Shown: one piece after another, positions 1-5,244 of the stretch
Layout of the letters: each line of letters starts with the position of its first letter
Numbering within the stretch: the first letter of the stretch is position 1
Assembly: GCA_023700845.1 (NCBI GenBank)
Contig: JAMPYD010000141.1
Span: forward strand, 1 to 5,877
Length of the DNA: 5,877 nucleotides
Source: Elusimicrobiota bacterium
GTDB lineage: Bacteria; Elusimicrobiota; Elusimicrobia; UBA1565; UBA9628
Direction of reading: 5' to 3'
Program-made: the position numbers and the translations under genes
The notes under the pieces: generated by a model
Database searches by the model: none
The model's input: the letters and a program-made list of their open reading frames with translations, nothing else
What the model was told of the DNA's origin: nothing

Positions 1-758
1 CCGCCGGGGCGGTGTTCGACTCCTCGGGAGCCGCCCGGTCGTGGGCGGAGGCCGTGACGGCCCTGGCCTCGGCGCGGATCGTCGCCGTGGGCGAGACGCA
101 CGACGACGCCGGCCATCACAAGATCCAGGCCGAGGTCCTCGCCGCGCTCGCCGCGCGGGTGCCGCTCGCCGTCGGGCTCGAGATGGTCGCCGCCGAGGAC
201 CAGTCCCATCTCGACGCGTTCATGTCCGGCGCGACGCCGGAAAAGGATTTCGCCGTCTGGTGGAAGGCCAACTGGGGCTTCGACTACGCCCTCTACAAGC
301 CGGTCTTCGACGCCGCCCGCGCCGCGGGCGTGCCGGTGCGCGGCCTCAACGCCCCGCGCGACGTGGTCAAGGCCGTCGGCAAGAAAGGCCTCGCGGGCCT
401 GACGCCCGCCGAGCGCGGCCGCATCCCCGCCGTCATCCTGGAAAGCGCCGACGCCCGCTACCGCAAATACGTGCTCGACTCGGTGTCCGGCCACGGCGCT
501 CCGCCCGCCGCCATCCCGCGCATGCTCGAGGCGATGGCCGTCTGGAACGAGACCATGGGCGAGAACGCCGCCAAGCTCGCCGCCGAGGGCCGCGTCGTGC
601 TCGTGATCGCCGGCCAAGGCCACGTCCTCTACAAAGCCGGCGTCCTGGAAAGCGCCGCCCGCCGCGGCGCCGGCCCCGCGCAAGTCCTCCTGCCCTGGTC
701 CGCCGCCCCCCTCCCCGAGGAATTGGCACTCGCGGATTGGTTTAAAATCTCTTTCTAA
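1..758 (+). CDS. ChaN-like haem-binding (Cofac_haem_bdg) protein, 5'-truncated
   Basis: The gene matches the ChaN / Cofac_haem_bdg family, whose studied members are haem-binding, often lipid-anchored proteins linked to iron uptake. Counting from a GTG at 12, the family signatures are an AVGETHDD segment at about residues 25-32 followed by GHHKIQ, a GLEMV strand at 55-59, a WWKANWGFDYALYKP block at 83-97, GLNAPRDVV at 111-119, and GQGHV near 201-205 close to the C-terminus. The reading frame stays open to the left edge of the window (first full codon at base 3). Family members usually begin with an export signal and a short strand just before the GETHD segment, so the GTG at 12 is probably internal and the true start lies outside. 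The stop is TAA at 756-758. Family assignment is fairly sure. Haem binding is inferred from the family, and the ligand residue cannot be identified here. Confidence 0.85.
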   Translation, partial: AGAVFDSSGAARSWAEAVTALASARIVAVGETHDDAGHHKIQAEVLAALAARVPLAVGLEMVAAEDQSHLDAFMSGATPEKDFAVWWKANWGFDYALYKPVFDAARAAGVPVRGLNAPRDVVKAVGKKGLAGLTPAERGRIPAVILESADARYRKYVLDSVSGHGAPPAAIPRMLEAMAVWNETMGENAAKLAAEGRVVLVIAGQGHVLYKAGVLESAARRGAGPAQVLLPWSAAPLPEELALADWFKISF

Positions 759-824
759 ACCGATAGGCCTTTTGCCGCGCCGGCCCTTCCCCATTCGGAC
801 CGCCCCATAATTCCCTCCCGGGGT

Positions 825-830
825 TAAACT
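825..830 (+). promoter_or_regulatory. -10-like box for leaderless protease gene
   Basis: TAAACT ends six bases before a GTG at 837. This matches the geometry seen before other genes in this window (hexamer, six bases, start codon). No convincing -35 is visible 16-18 bases upstream, and the hexamer is only a moderate match to TATAAT. A second possible -10, CATAAT at 806-811, would give a leader of some 20 bases. Confidence 0.4.
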
Positions 831-836
831 GTGCTC

Positions 837-1994
837 GTGCCATCGCCGAAGGCGATAAGATTCACGCCGTTATTCCTCGCGCTCGCCCTCCGTTCATGGG
901 CGGGCGTCCTCTCCGTTCCTTCATCGCCCGTTCCTTCATCGCCCGTTCCCTCCCTGTCCGTTCCTTCCGTCGTGAATTCCGGTCTTCCCGCGAGCCCCCT
1001 GTCTTTGCCGTTCCATCCGTTGACGTTGAGTTCCCCTGCGCCCCTGGCGCCCGCGTTGGCGTTGGCGCCGACACCGTCGCCCCTGCCGTCGGCTTTGGTT
1101 CCCGTTCGAGCCCTCGCCGTCGCCGCCGCGACCCCCTCCTTCCCCGACCTGCCCGGCCCGCTCGAGCTGCCCCGCTCCCTCAACAACTTCTGGGACGGCC
1201 TCGGCCTCTCCCTCCCGTCGTTCGACGAGCCGTCCTCCGTCGCCGTTCCCCTCTCGGGCCTCGACGACTCCCTCGGCGAAGCGCCGGAGCGCCTCGCCCC
1301 CTGGCTCGAGACCGGCGACGCGAGGGTCGCCTCCGCCCTCGACCGCGCGGTCGCGCTCGCCCGGACGACCCGCGCCGGCCGGCGCGCCCTCGACGCGGCG
1401 GAGCGCACGCTCGCCGCCGAGGGACGATCCTTGCCGATCCTCGTCCTCGACCTCGGCCGCAACCACGGCGAGTACGACTACCTCGCCGGGAACATGCGCC
1501 TGCACAAAGCGCTTTTCCAAAGAGGACGCGAGGCCGAGCTCGCCGGCACCATCGTCCACGAGCTGACCCACGTCGTCCAGCACGGGCAAGGCGTGCCCTC
1601 GAACGCGCTCGAGATGGAGATCGAGGCCCACCTGCAGGACCTGGAGATGCTCGCCGAGCTCGGCGTGAAGCCGCCGAAGGGGACCTTCGCACGCCAGTCG
1701 CTCGAGTTCCTGGCCCAGGGGCCGGAGAAGTTCATCCAGCTCATCCAGGCGGCCGTCCCCGGCTCGATCTTCCTCGGCGACTCGTCCCTCGAGGACGTCC
1801 TCGACCAGCTCGAGGACGACCTCGCAGAGCAGCGACGGCGGGCCAAGCGCTCGAGGACCGCCGCCGCCCTGATTCCCGTCATCGAGCGCGACATCGCGCG
1901 CCTGCGCGGCGCCGAGGGCGCCGCCTCCTACCGCGCGTTCTCCCGGCGCGTGCTGGCCCTGCTCAAGCGCCGCGCCTCCGAAGCGAAGCGCTAG
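837..1994 (+). CDS. Predicted exported zinc metalloprotease (HELTH gluzincin-like)
   Basis: This encodes about 385 aa. The N-terminus has basic residues (K, R) followed by a hydrophobic run, FTPLFLALAL, ending near SWAG, which looks like a signal peptide. Next comes a low-complexity Val/Pro/Ser/Ala/Leu linker to about residue 110 that includes four five-residue repeats (VPSSP-like). The folded part follows, with the zinc motif HELTH encoded at 1557-1571 in the context IVHELTHVVQH. A glutamate-rich helix EMEIEAHLQDLEM about 15 residues later could supply a third ligand, as in gluzincins. The C-terminal third is helical and charged, ending in a Lys/Arg-rich tail. GTG at 837 is preferred over GTG at 831 because a -10-like hexamer ends at 830, leaving six bases, and no Shine-Dalgarno is seen. 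The stop TAG is one base from the stop of the convergent methyltransferase gene. No named peptidase family is recognised, and substrate and activity are unknown. Confidence 0.75.
   Translation: MPSPKAIRFTPLFLALALRSWAGVLSVPSSPVPSSPVPSLSVPSVVNSGLPASPLSLPFHPLTLSSPAPLAPALALAPTPSPLPSALVPVRALAVAAATPSFPDLPGPLELPRSLNNFWDGLGLSLPSFDEPSSVAVPLSGLDDSLGEAPERLAPWLETGDARVASALDRAVALARTTRAGRRALDAAERTLAAEGRSLPILVLDLGRNHGEYDYLAGNMRLHKALFQRGREAELAGTIVHELTHVVQHGQGVPSNALEMEIEAHLQDLEMLAELGVKPPKGTFARQSLEFLAQGPEKFIQLIQAAVPGSIFLGDSSLEDVLDQLEDDLAEQRRRAKRSRTAAALIPVIERDIARLRGAEGAASYRAFSRRVLALLKRRASEAKR
913..972 (+). repeat. Four tandem 15-bp repeats inside protease linker
   Basis: Units at 913-927, 928-942, 943-957 and 958-972 all begin CCGTTCC. 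The first two are identical and the last two are diverged. The unit length of five codons keeps the frame, and the codons read VPSSP, VPSSP, VPSLS, VPSVV. This is a slippage-prone coding minisatellite in a probably disordered linker. Confidence 0.9.
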
Positions 1995-1995
1995 C

Positions 1996-2760
1996 TCAGC
2001 GCGCCTTCAGCACGAGCCACAGCGCGCGCTCCGGACCGTCCAAAACCGCGTCCTTGCCGTCGTAGCCGTACACCGCCTCGACGCGCAGGGGCGACTTCTC
2101 GACGAGCGAGGCGAGCTCCGCCGCGCTGTAGGAGCGCAGGTCGTACGACGACTCCAGGACGGAGTCCTTCCCCCCCTTCGGCGTGGTCACGAAGTTGATG
2201 ATCCGCTCCCTCCGCGTCTGCGGCTCGGCGGGGATGCTCATCACCACGTGCTTCGCGGTGCGCCCGCCCTGGCGGCACTCCCACACCTCCTCGTCGGGCT
2301 CGTCCTGGCCGTAGATCGACAGGTCGAGGCCGAGGATGAAGACGCCGCCGGGCTCGAGCGCCCCCGCCATCAGCCTCAGGTGGGCGAGCGCGTCCTTCTC
2401 CGTCATCAGGTGGCGGAAGGTCGAGAGCACGTTGAAGATCAGCCCGAAACGGCCCTTCGGCCGGTAGGAGGTCATCTCGCCGCGCGCGAGCCTCGCGCGC
2501 TTCCCCCACCCCGCGAGCCGCTTGCGAGTGAACGCGAGCATCCCCGGCGCCAGGTCGTAGCCCTCGACGGTCCAGCCGCGGCGCAGCAGCCCCGCGAGAT
2601 AGCGCCCGGTGCCGCACGCGGGTTCTAAAGCAGTTTTGACGCCGCAGCCGTGGACCTCGGCCAGGTGCGTCAGGAGCCAGACCTCGTCGTCGGTGCCCTC
2701 CGCGTGGACCAGGTCGTACAGCGCCGGGTCGGCGTAGATCGAGGGCAGGCGCCCGCTCAA
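1996..2760 (-). CDS. Class I SAM-dependent methyltransferase
   Basis: This is a 254-aa Rossmann-fold methyltransferase. Motif I (SAM-binding loop) is ALEPACGTGRYL at about residues 44-55, the acidic residue after strand 2 lies in EGYDLAPGML (D69), the motif IV region is FGLIFNVLSTFRHL (105-118), and the strand 5 region is LEPGGVFILGLDL (135-147). The N-terminal IYADPALYDLVHAEG segment is typical of small free-standing methyltransferases of this type. The start is taken as TTG at 2760, which overlaps the mscS stop as TTGA (4 bp). No in-frame ATG or GTG precedes the conserved N-terminal block and no clear Shine-Dalgarno is seen, so translation is probably coupled to mscS. The stop TGA at 1998-1996 is one base from the convergent protease gene. 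The acceptor substrate cannot be told from sequence. Confidence 0.88.
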   Translation of the reverse strand: MSGRLPSIYADPALYDLVHAEGTDDEVWLLTHLAEVHGCGVKTALEPACGTGRYLAGLLRRGWTVEGYDLAPGMLAFTRKRLAGWGKRARLARGEMTSYRPKGRFGLIFNVLSTFRHLMTEKDALAHLRLMAGALEPGGVFILGLDLSIYGQDEPDEEVWECRQGGRTAKHVVMSIPAEPQTRRERIINFVTTPKGGKDSVLESSYDLRSYSAAELASLVEKSPLRVEAVYGYDGKDAVLDGPERALWLVLKAR

Positions 2761-3833
2761 GCCGTCGCCGGAGCCGCGCCGCCGCGCTCGATGAACAAAG
2801 TGCGCGTCGGGTAGGCGAAATCGAGCCCGCGCCGGCGCACGTCCGCGACCAGCTCCAGCAGCAGCCGCTGCTGGGAGTCCATGTGCTTGTTATAGTCGGC
2901 GTCGAGGATGTAGTACACGACCTCGAAATCGAACGAGGACTCCCCGAGCCCGCTGAAGTGCGCCCGGTCGAAGCGCAGCGTCTTGTCCTTCGCCACCAGC
3001 CCCCGCACGGCCCCGGGGATCTCCGCCAGCGCCTCGACCGGCGTCGAGTGCAGGAGGCCGAAGGTCAGCACGACCCGCCGCTCGCTCATCTTCTGGTAGT
3101 TGCGGATCGTCGAGCTCGTCAGCTTCGAGTTGCCCATCACGAGCAGCTCCCCCGACAGCGAGCGCAGGTGCGTCGTCTTGACCCCGATGCGCTCGACGGT
3201 CCCCTTGAAATCGTCGATCACGATGAAGTCCCCGACGACGAACGGCTTGTCGAGGTGTATCGCCAGCGCCGAGAACAGGTCCCCGAGCACCGCCTGGGCG
3301 GCCAGCGCGACGGCCACGCCGCCGATCCCCAGTCCCGCGACCATCGAGGTCACGTTGATCCCCAGGTTGTCCAGGACGAAGATGAGCGTCAAGGTCCACA
3401 GCAGGCCGCGCAGCAGCAGCGACACCGTCTTCGCCGTGTCCTTGTCCGACTGGTCGGACCCGGGACCCGTCATCACGCGCCGGACCCCGTACTCGACGGT
3501 CGTCTGCAGCATCGTCAGCGCCCGGTAGGAGAGCGCGACGACCAGGACGCCGCGCAGCAGATGGTCCACCCGCGAGTCGAGCGCCAGGGAACGCGTCGCG
3601 AAATAGAAGCCGACCAGCCAGCACTCCGGCGTCCGGATCCGGCCCAGCAGGTCGACCGCGAAATCGTCGAGATCCGTCTCGGTCTTCTCCGCGAACGCCT
3701 TCAGGCGCGCCAGCACGAGGCGCCGGGTCACGAGGAACCCGGCGACCACCGCCGCGAACGTCGCCGCCGCCAAGGCGTAGGCGGCGACGCTGTTGCCGAA
3801 GTACACGCGGCGCAGTATCTCCAAATCGGGCAT
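2757..3833 (-). CDS. MscS-family small-conductance mechanosensitive ion channel
   Basis: This 358-aa inner-membrane channel of the MscS family would release solutes on hypo-osmotic shock. Hydrophobic segments lie at about residues 17-40, 92-110 and 137-156. The pore-lining Gly/Ala-rich helix runs at 165-195 (GLGIGGVAVALAAQAVLGD). The beta domain follows, with VVGDFIVIDDFKGTVERIG at about 199-217 and LLVMGNSKL at 230-238. The C-terminal alpha/beta domain ends with the family-typical FAYPTRTLFIER. ATG at 3833 is chosen over one six codons upstream (3851) because a CATAAT -10 box at 3845-3840 lies inside that extension, six bases before ATG 3833. It is divergent from the L12-like gene at 3887 and is the first gene of a two-gene unit with the methyltransferase. 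Family assignment is secure. Gating properties and the exact number of membrane segments are not determined. Confidence 0.93.
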   Translation of the reverse strand: MPDLEILRRVYFGNSVAAYALAAATFAAVVAGFLVTRRLVLARLKAFAEKTETDLDDFAVDLLGRIRTPECWLVGFYFATRSLALDSRVDHLLRGVLVVALSYRALTMLQTTVEYGVRRVMTGPGSDQSDKDTAKTVSLLLRGLLWTLTLIFVLDNLGINVTSMVAGLGIGGVAVALAAQAVLGDLFSALAIHLDKPFVVGDFIVIDDFKGTVERIGVKTTHLRSLSGELLVMGNSKLTSSTIRNYQKMSERRVVLTFGLLHSTPVEALAEIPGAVRGLVAKDKTLRFDRAHFSGLGESSFDFEVVYYILDADYNKHMDSQQRLLLELVADVRRRGLDFAYPTRTLFIERGGAAPATA

Positions 3834-3839
3834 CGCCCT

Positions 3840-3845
3840 ATTATG
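3840..3845 (-). promoter_or_regulatory. -10 box of leaderless mscS promoter
   Basis: On the minus strand CATAAT is followed by six bases (AGGGCG) and then ATG 3833. A start site about seven bases after the hexamer would fall on the start codon itself. The -35 is weak: TGGACC at 3869-3864 with an 18-base spacer is the best candidate. Confidence 0.55.
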
Positions 3846-3851
3846 CCTCAC

Positions 3852-3880
3852 TTGATTCGGCGAGGTCCACCCGCTACACT
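3852..3880 (+). promoter_or_regulatory. Leaderless promoter of L12-like repeat gene
   Basis: TTGATT (3852-3857) and TACACT (3875-3880) are separated by exactly 17 bases, and ATG follows after six bases (GGGCCC). This is the best -35/-10 pair in the window. No Shine-Dalgarno could fit between the expected start site and the ATG. It overlaps the region of the divergent mscS promoter within a 53-bp intergenic gap. Confidence 0.65.
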
Positions 3881-3886
3881 GGGCCC

Positions 3887-4273
3887 ATGACCGCCCTGAT
3901 CGTCCTCGTTCTCGCCGTCGCGCTCATCGTCGCGGTCGTCCGCCTGCGCGGCGGCCGCCCCCTCCCTCCCGCCGACCCTTCCGAGGTCCGCCGCCTCGCC
4001 GCCGCCGGCTCCATCGTCCAAGCCGTCGCGATGTACCGCCGCCTCACCGGCCTGGGCCTCTACGACGCCAAGCAGGCCATCGACCGCTTCAACGCCACCG
4101 GCGAGCTGGACTTCCCCGCCCCCGCGCCCGCCCCGTCCGCGGCCGGCGACGAGGACGTCCTCGCGCTCGTGCGCGACCAGCGGATCGTCGAGGCGGTCAA
4201 GCTCTACCGGGAAAAGCACGGCGTCGACCTGCTCGCCGCCAAGACCGCCGTGGACAAGCTCGCCGGCCGCTGA
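3887..4273 (+). CDS. Membrane-anchored protein with two L7/L12 C-terminal-like repeats
   Basis: This encodes 128 aa. Residues 3-18 form one hydrophobic segment (ALIVLVLAVALIVAVV) followed by R/RG, which suggests a single N-terminal membrane anchor with a cytoplasmic tail. Two copies of a helix-turn-helix repeat follow at about 32-69 and 89-126, joined by an Ala/Pro linker (about 77-86). Repeat 1 contains YRRLTGLGLYDAKQAID and repeat 2 contains YREKHGVDLLAAKTAVD. These resemble the TGLGLKEAKxLV helical hairpin of the ribosomal protein bL12 C-terminal domain, the part that contacts translation factors, but lack the surrounding beta strands. The repeats share A46/A103, Y50/Y107, G55/G112, L58/L115, AK at 61-62/118-119 and D66/D123 at identical spacing. 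The start is set by the leaderless promoter. It converges with the 4280-4621 gene six bases after its stop. Its role is unknown. Confidence 0.85.
   Translation: MTALIVLVLAVALIVAVVRLRGGRPLPPADPSEVRRLAAAGSIVQAVAMYRRLTGLGLYDAKQAIDRFNATGELDFPAPAPAPSAAGDEDVLALVRDQRIVEAVKLYREKHGVDLLAAKTAVDKLAGR
3980..4093 (+). repeat. L12-like helical repeat, copy 1
   Basis: This codes for residues 32-69 of the anchored protein. It is the copy closest to bL12, with the TGLGL turn intact and an AK pair three residues later. Confidence 0.65.
4151..4264 (+). repeat. L12-like helical repeat, copy 2
   Basis: This codes for residues 89-126. The turn is HGVDL and not TGLGL. It is closer to the repeat in the 5245 gene (IVEAVKLYR / LIEAVQLYR, AVDK) than to copy 1 of its own protein. 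Confidence 0.65.
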
Positions 4274-4279
4274 GGCGGG

Positions 4280-4621
4280 TTAAACGGCCGCGCGCCTGCG
4301 AGCGGGGGGCGCCATGGCCTTGGTCAACTGAAGGAGTTTGGCCATTTCCCTCTGGCCGCGACGATCGCATATCCGCTCGAGAGGGCGCAGCCGCTCGCGC
4401 GCCTGCGCGATGCGCGCTTGAAGCCGTTCGAAGGCCTTTCCGCGCGCCTCGTCCGTCAGCGATTTTTTGGCGTAAAGGTCACGCTTCCCCTTTTCATATC
4501 GCAGGCTGATCTGCTCCCTCGATCGCATCAGCTTGGCCAAAAAGCGATCGTCCACCATCTCCGGCCTGACCAGGGATTTGCGGTAGTCGCCGAGCATCTT
4601 CTTCAAAGTTTCGCGTTTCAT
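4280..4621 (-). CDS. Small basic helical hypothetical protein
   Basis: This encodes 113 aa of no recognised family. It is Lys/Arg/Glu-rich and almost entirely predicted helical. The stretch from about residue 35 to 85 has coiled-coil-like spacing (EQISLRYEKGKRDLYAKKS, then EARGKAFERLQARIAQARERLRPLERI). The C-terminus is Ala/Arg-rich. There is no signal peptide or membrane segment, so it is probably cytoplasmic, and nucleic-acid or ribosome association is possible but unsupported. A GGGGG Shine-Dalgarno-like run at 4632-4628 lies six bases before the ATG, and a promoter lies further upstream. Codons are noticeably richer in A/T third positions (AAA, TTT, TTG, CGA, TAT) than in neighbouring genes, which could mean more recent acquisition. 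The stop TAA is six bases from the convergent L12-like gene. Confidence 0.7.
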   Translation of the reverse strand: MKRETLKKMLGDYRKSLVRPEMVDDRFLAKLMRSREQISLRYEKGKRDLYAKKSLTDEARGKAFERLQARIAQARERLRPLERICDRRGQREMAKLLQLTKAMAPPARRRAAV

Positions 4622-4685
4622 GATTTTCCCCCGAATTGTTCCAACTCCGCCCGTTCACGGCAGAGTTCAAGTCTTTGCGGGCGAC

Positions 4686-4715
4686 ATTGTACTCCCGCCC
4701 TCCGTTTCAAAACAA
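4686..4715 (-). promoter_or_regulatory. Promoter of the 4280-4621 gene
   Basis: On the minus strand TTGTTT (4715-4710) and TACAAT (4691-4686) are separated by 18 bases. The start site would lie near 4679 and give a leader of about 58 bases with a G-rich ribosome binding site before ATG 4621. This differs from the leaderless arrangement of most genes here. Confidence 0.5.
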
Positions 4716-4733
4716 GACCCAGTTCATCCGCCC

Positions 4734-4764
4734 CGGGGGGATCAACTCTCCCCGAAAATTTTTT
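4734..4764 (+). terminator. Terminator-like hairpin with T run
   Basis: Bases 4734-4741 pair with 4747-4754 (eight pairs including one G-T) around a five-base loop. Four A and six T (4759-4764) follow. The T run starts four bases after the stem, which is looser than a canonical intrinsic terminator. No plus-strand gene ends nearby (the nearest stops at 4273), so it may end an unknown or antisense transcript, or be only a hairpin. Confidence 0.35.
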
Positions 4765-4773
4765 CTTCCGAGG

Positions 4774-4805
4774 AGGGTTTTGAGCAAGTTCCTGCTCAAA
4801 ACCCT
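4774..4805. repeat. 13-bp perfect inverted repeat (hairpin)
   Basis: AGGGTTTTGAGCA (4774-4786) and TGCTCAAAACCCT (4793-4805) are exact reverse complements around a six-base spacer AGTTCC. No T run follows on either strand, so it is not an obvious terminator. It could be an RNA hairpin, a binding site for a dimeric protein, or a mobile-element remnant. Confidence 0.75.
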
Positions 4806-4839
4806 AGAGGGAAAAATCGAACCCCCAACAGTCCTGATA

Positions 4840-4914
4840 CCGGGACAAGGCCTTGCACTATGAACTCGGTCCCGGGCCGAGCGGTTCGCCGGGACCCTCC
4901 CCGGCCTTGGGCCC
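4840..4914. other. Candidate structured RNA element
   Basis: Several stems can be drawn. CAAGGCC (4846-4852) pairs with GGCCTTG (4903-4909), extendable by GGG (4842-4844) with CCC (4912-4914). Inside it GGTCCCGG (4868-4875) pairs with CCGGGACC (4889-4896), topped by a three-pair stem (4878-4880 with 4886-4888). CCGGGAC at 4840-4846 can compete for the same central strand. No match to tRNA, SRP, RNase P, 6S or tmRNA was recognised, and the strand is undetermined. Confidence 0.35.
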
Positions 4915-4979
4915 TACGACCTATTGAGCGCGGGTAACAACCGCTGATGACCATGCGCATAGGAGCCTCCATCCCCTTC

Positions 4980-4989
4980 CCGCTACAAT
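4980..4989 (+). promoter_or_regulatory. -10 box of leaderless 73-aa gene
   Basis: CCGCTACAAT contains the hexamer TACAAT (4984-4989), followed by six bases and ATG 4996. No clear -35 is visible. The surrounding CGCTACAATAGC nearly duplicates the element before the gene at 5245. Confidence 0.6.
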
Positions 4990-4995
4990 AGCTCC

Positions 4996-5217
4996 ATGAT
5001 GACTCTCGTTTCCCTCGACGGTTCGCGCCGCAAGATCGTGGCTCAGGCGATCGCCTCGGTGATCTCCCCCGCCCAGATGACCATGGCCCACCAGCTCATG
5101 GCCGCCGAGAAGCCCGGCCGCCCCGCGCCCCAGCCGGAGGAAGTCCTGTTCTGGATCCGGCTGAACATGCCCGTCGCCGCCGAGAAGATCGACGCGATCC
5201 TGCACCCCCACGACTAA
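4996..5217 (+). CDS. Small hypothetical protein (73 aa)
   Basis: No family is recognised. The protein has a short N-terminal strand-like part (MTLVSLDGSRRK), an amphipathic helix-rich middle (IVAQAIASVISPAQMTMAHQ), a Pro-rich loop (KPGRPAPQPEE) and a final helical section (VLFWIRLNMPVAAEKIDAIL) ending HPHD. There is no signal peptide or membrane segment. It is judged real because a strong -10 box sits six bases before its ATG, in the same arrangement as its neighbours, and it fits tightly between promoter elements (the next gene's box starts 10 bases after its stop). The final helix shares a weak A-A-x-K-x-x-D-like pattern with the L12-like repeats, too little to claim homology. The second Met (4999) is an alternative start. 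Confidence 0.65.
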   Translation: MMTLVSLDGSRRKIVAQAIASVISPAQMTMAHQLMAAEKPGRPAPQPEEVLFWIRLNMPVAAEKIDAILHPHD

Positions 5218-5227
5218 GCGGCCCTTT

Positions 5228-5237
5228 CCGCTATAAT
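5228..5237 (+). promoter_or_regulatory. -10 box of leaderless L12-like gene
   Basis: CCGCTATAAT contains a perfect TATAAT (5232-5237), followed by seven bases and ATG 5245. No Shine-Dalgarno is present and no clear -35 is seen 17 bases upstream. Confidence 0.65.
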
Positions 5238-5244
5238 AGCGCCG

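Larger units (their letters stand above)
4622..4995. other. 374-bp intergenic region rich in inverted repeats
   Basis: No convincing gene is seen between the 4280-4621 gene and the 73-aa orphan. The short open frames here lack recognisable motifs and start signals. The part from about 4622 to 4830 is richer in A/T than the flanks. It holds the promoter of the minus-strand gene, a terminator-like hairpin (4734-4764), a 13-bp perfect inverted repeat (4774-4805), a cluster of mutually compatible and competing GC stems (4840-4914), and the -10 box of the gene at 4996. Confidence 0.6.

Noticed and set aside
759..836. Intrinsic terminator after the ChaN-like gene
   Set aside because: GC-rich inverted pieces (GGCC near 767 and 781) are present, but no stable stem followed by a T run can be drawn.
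824..1462. Minus-strand open frame (212 codons) opposite the protease N-terminus
   Set aside because: It contains Glu-Gly-Thr repeats that merely mirror the 15-bp coding repeats, and has no motif or start signal.
2883..3890. Long plus-strand open frame (335 codons) opposite mscS
   Set aside because: It is antisense to a clear MscS family gene. Its translation is Arg/Gln/His-rich with no motif, as expected for a shadow frame in GC-rich DNA.
4806..4835. tRNA-like T-arm on the minus strand (GGGGGTTCGATTTTTCCC)
   Set aside because: The arm would need three G-T pairs, and no anticodon arm, D arm or acceptor stem can be built around it.
4874..4893. tRNA D-arm-like GCCGAGCGGTT on the plus strand
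   Set aside because: It is the loop of a GC hairpin, and no following anticodon or T arm with tRNA spacing is present.
4636..4937. Short plus-strand open frames in the intergenic region
   Set aside because: Their peptides have no motif, they lack ribosome binding sites or adjacent -10 boxes, and they run across strong hairpins.
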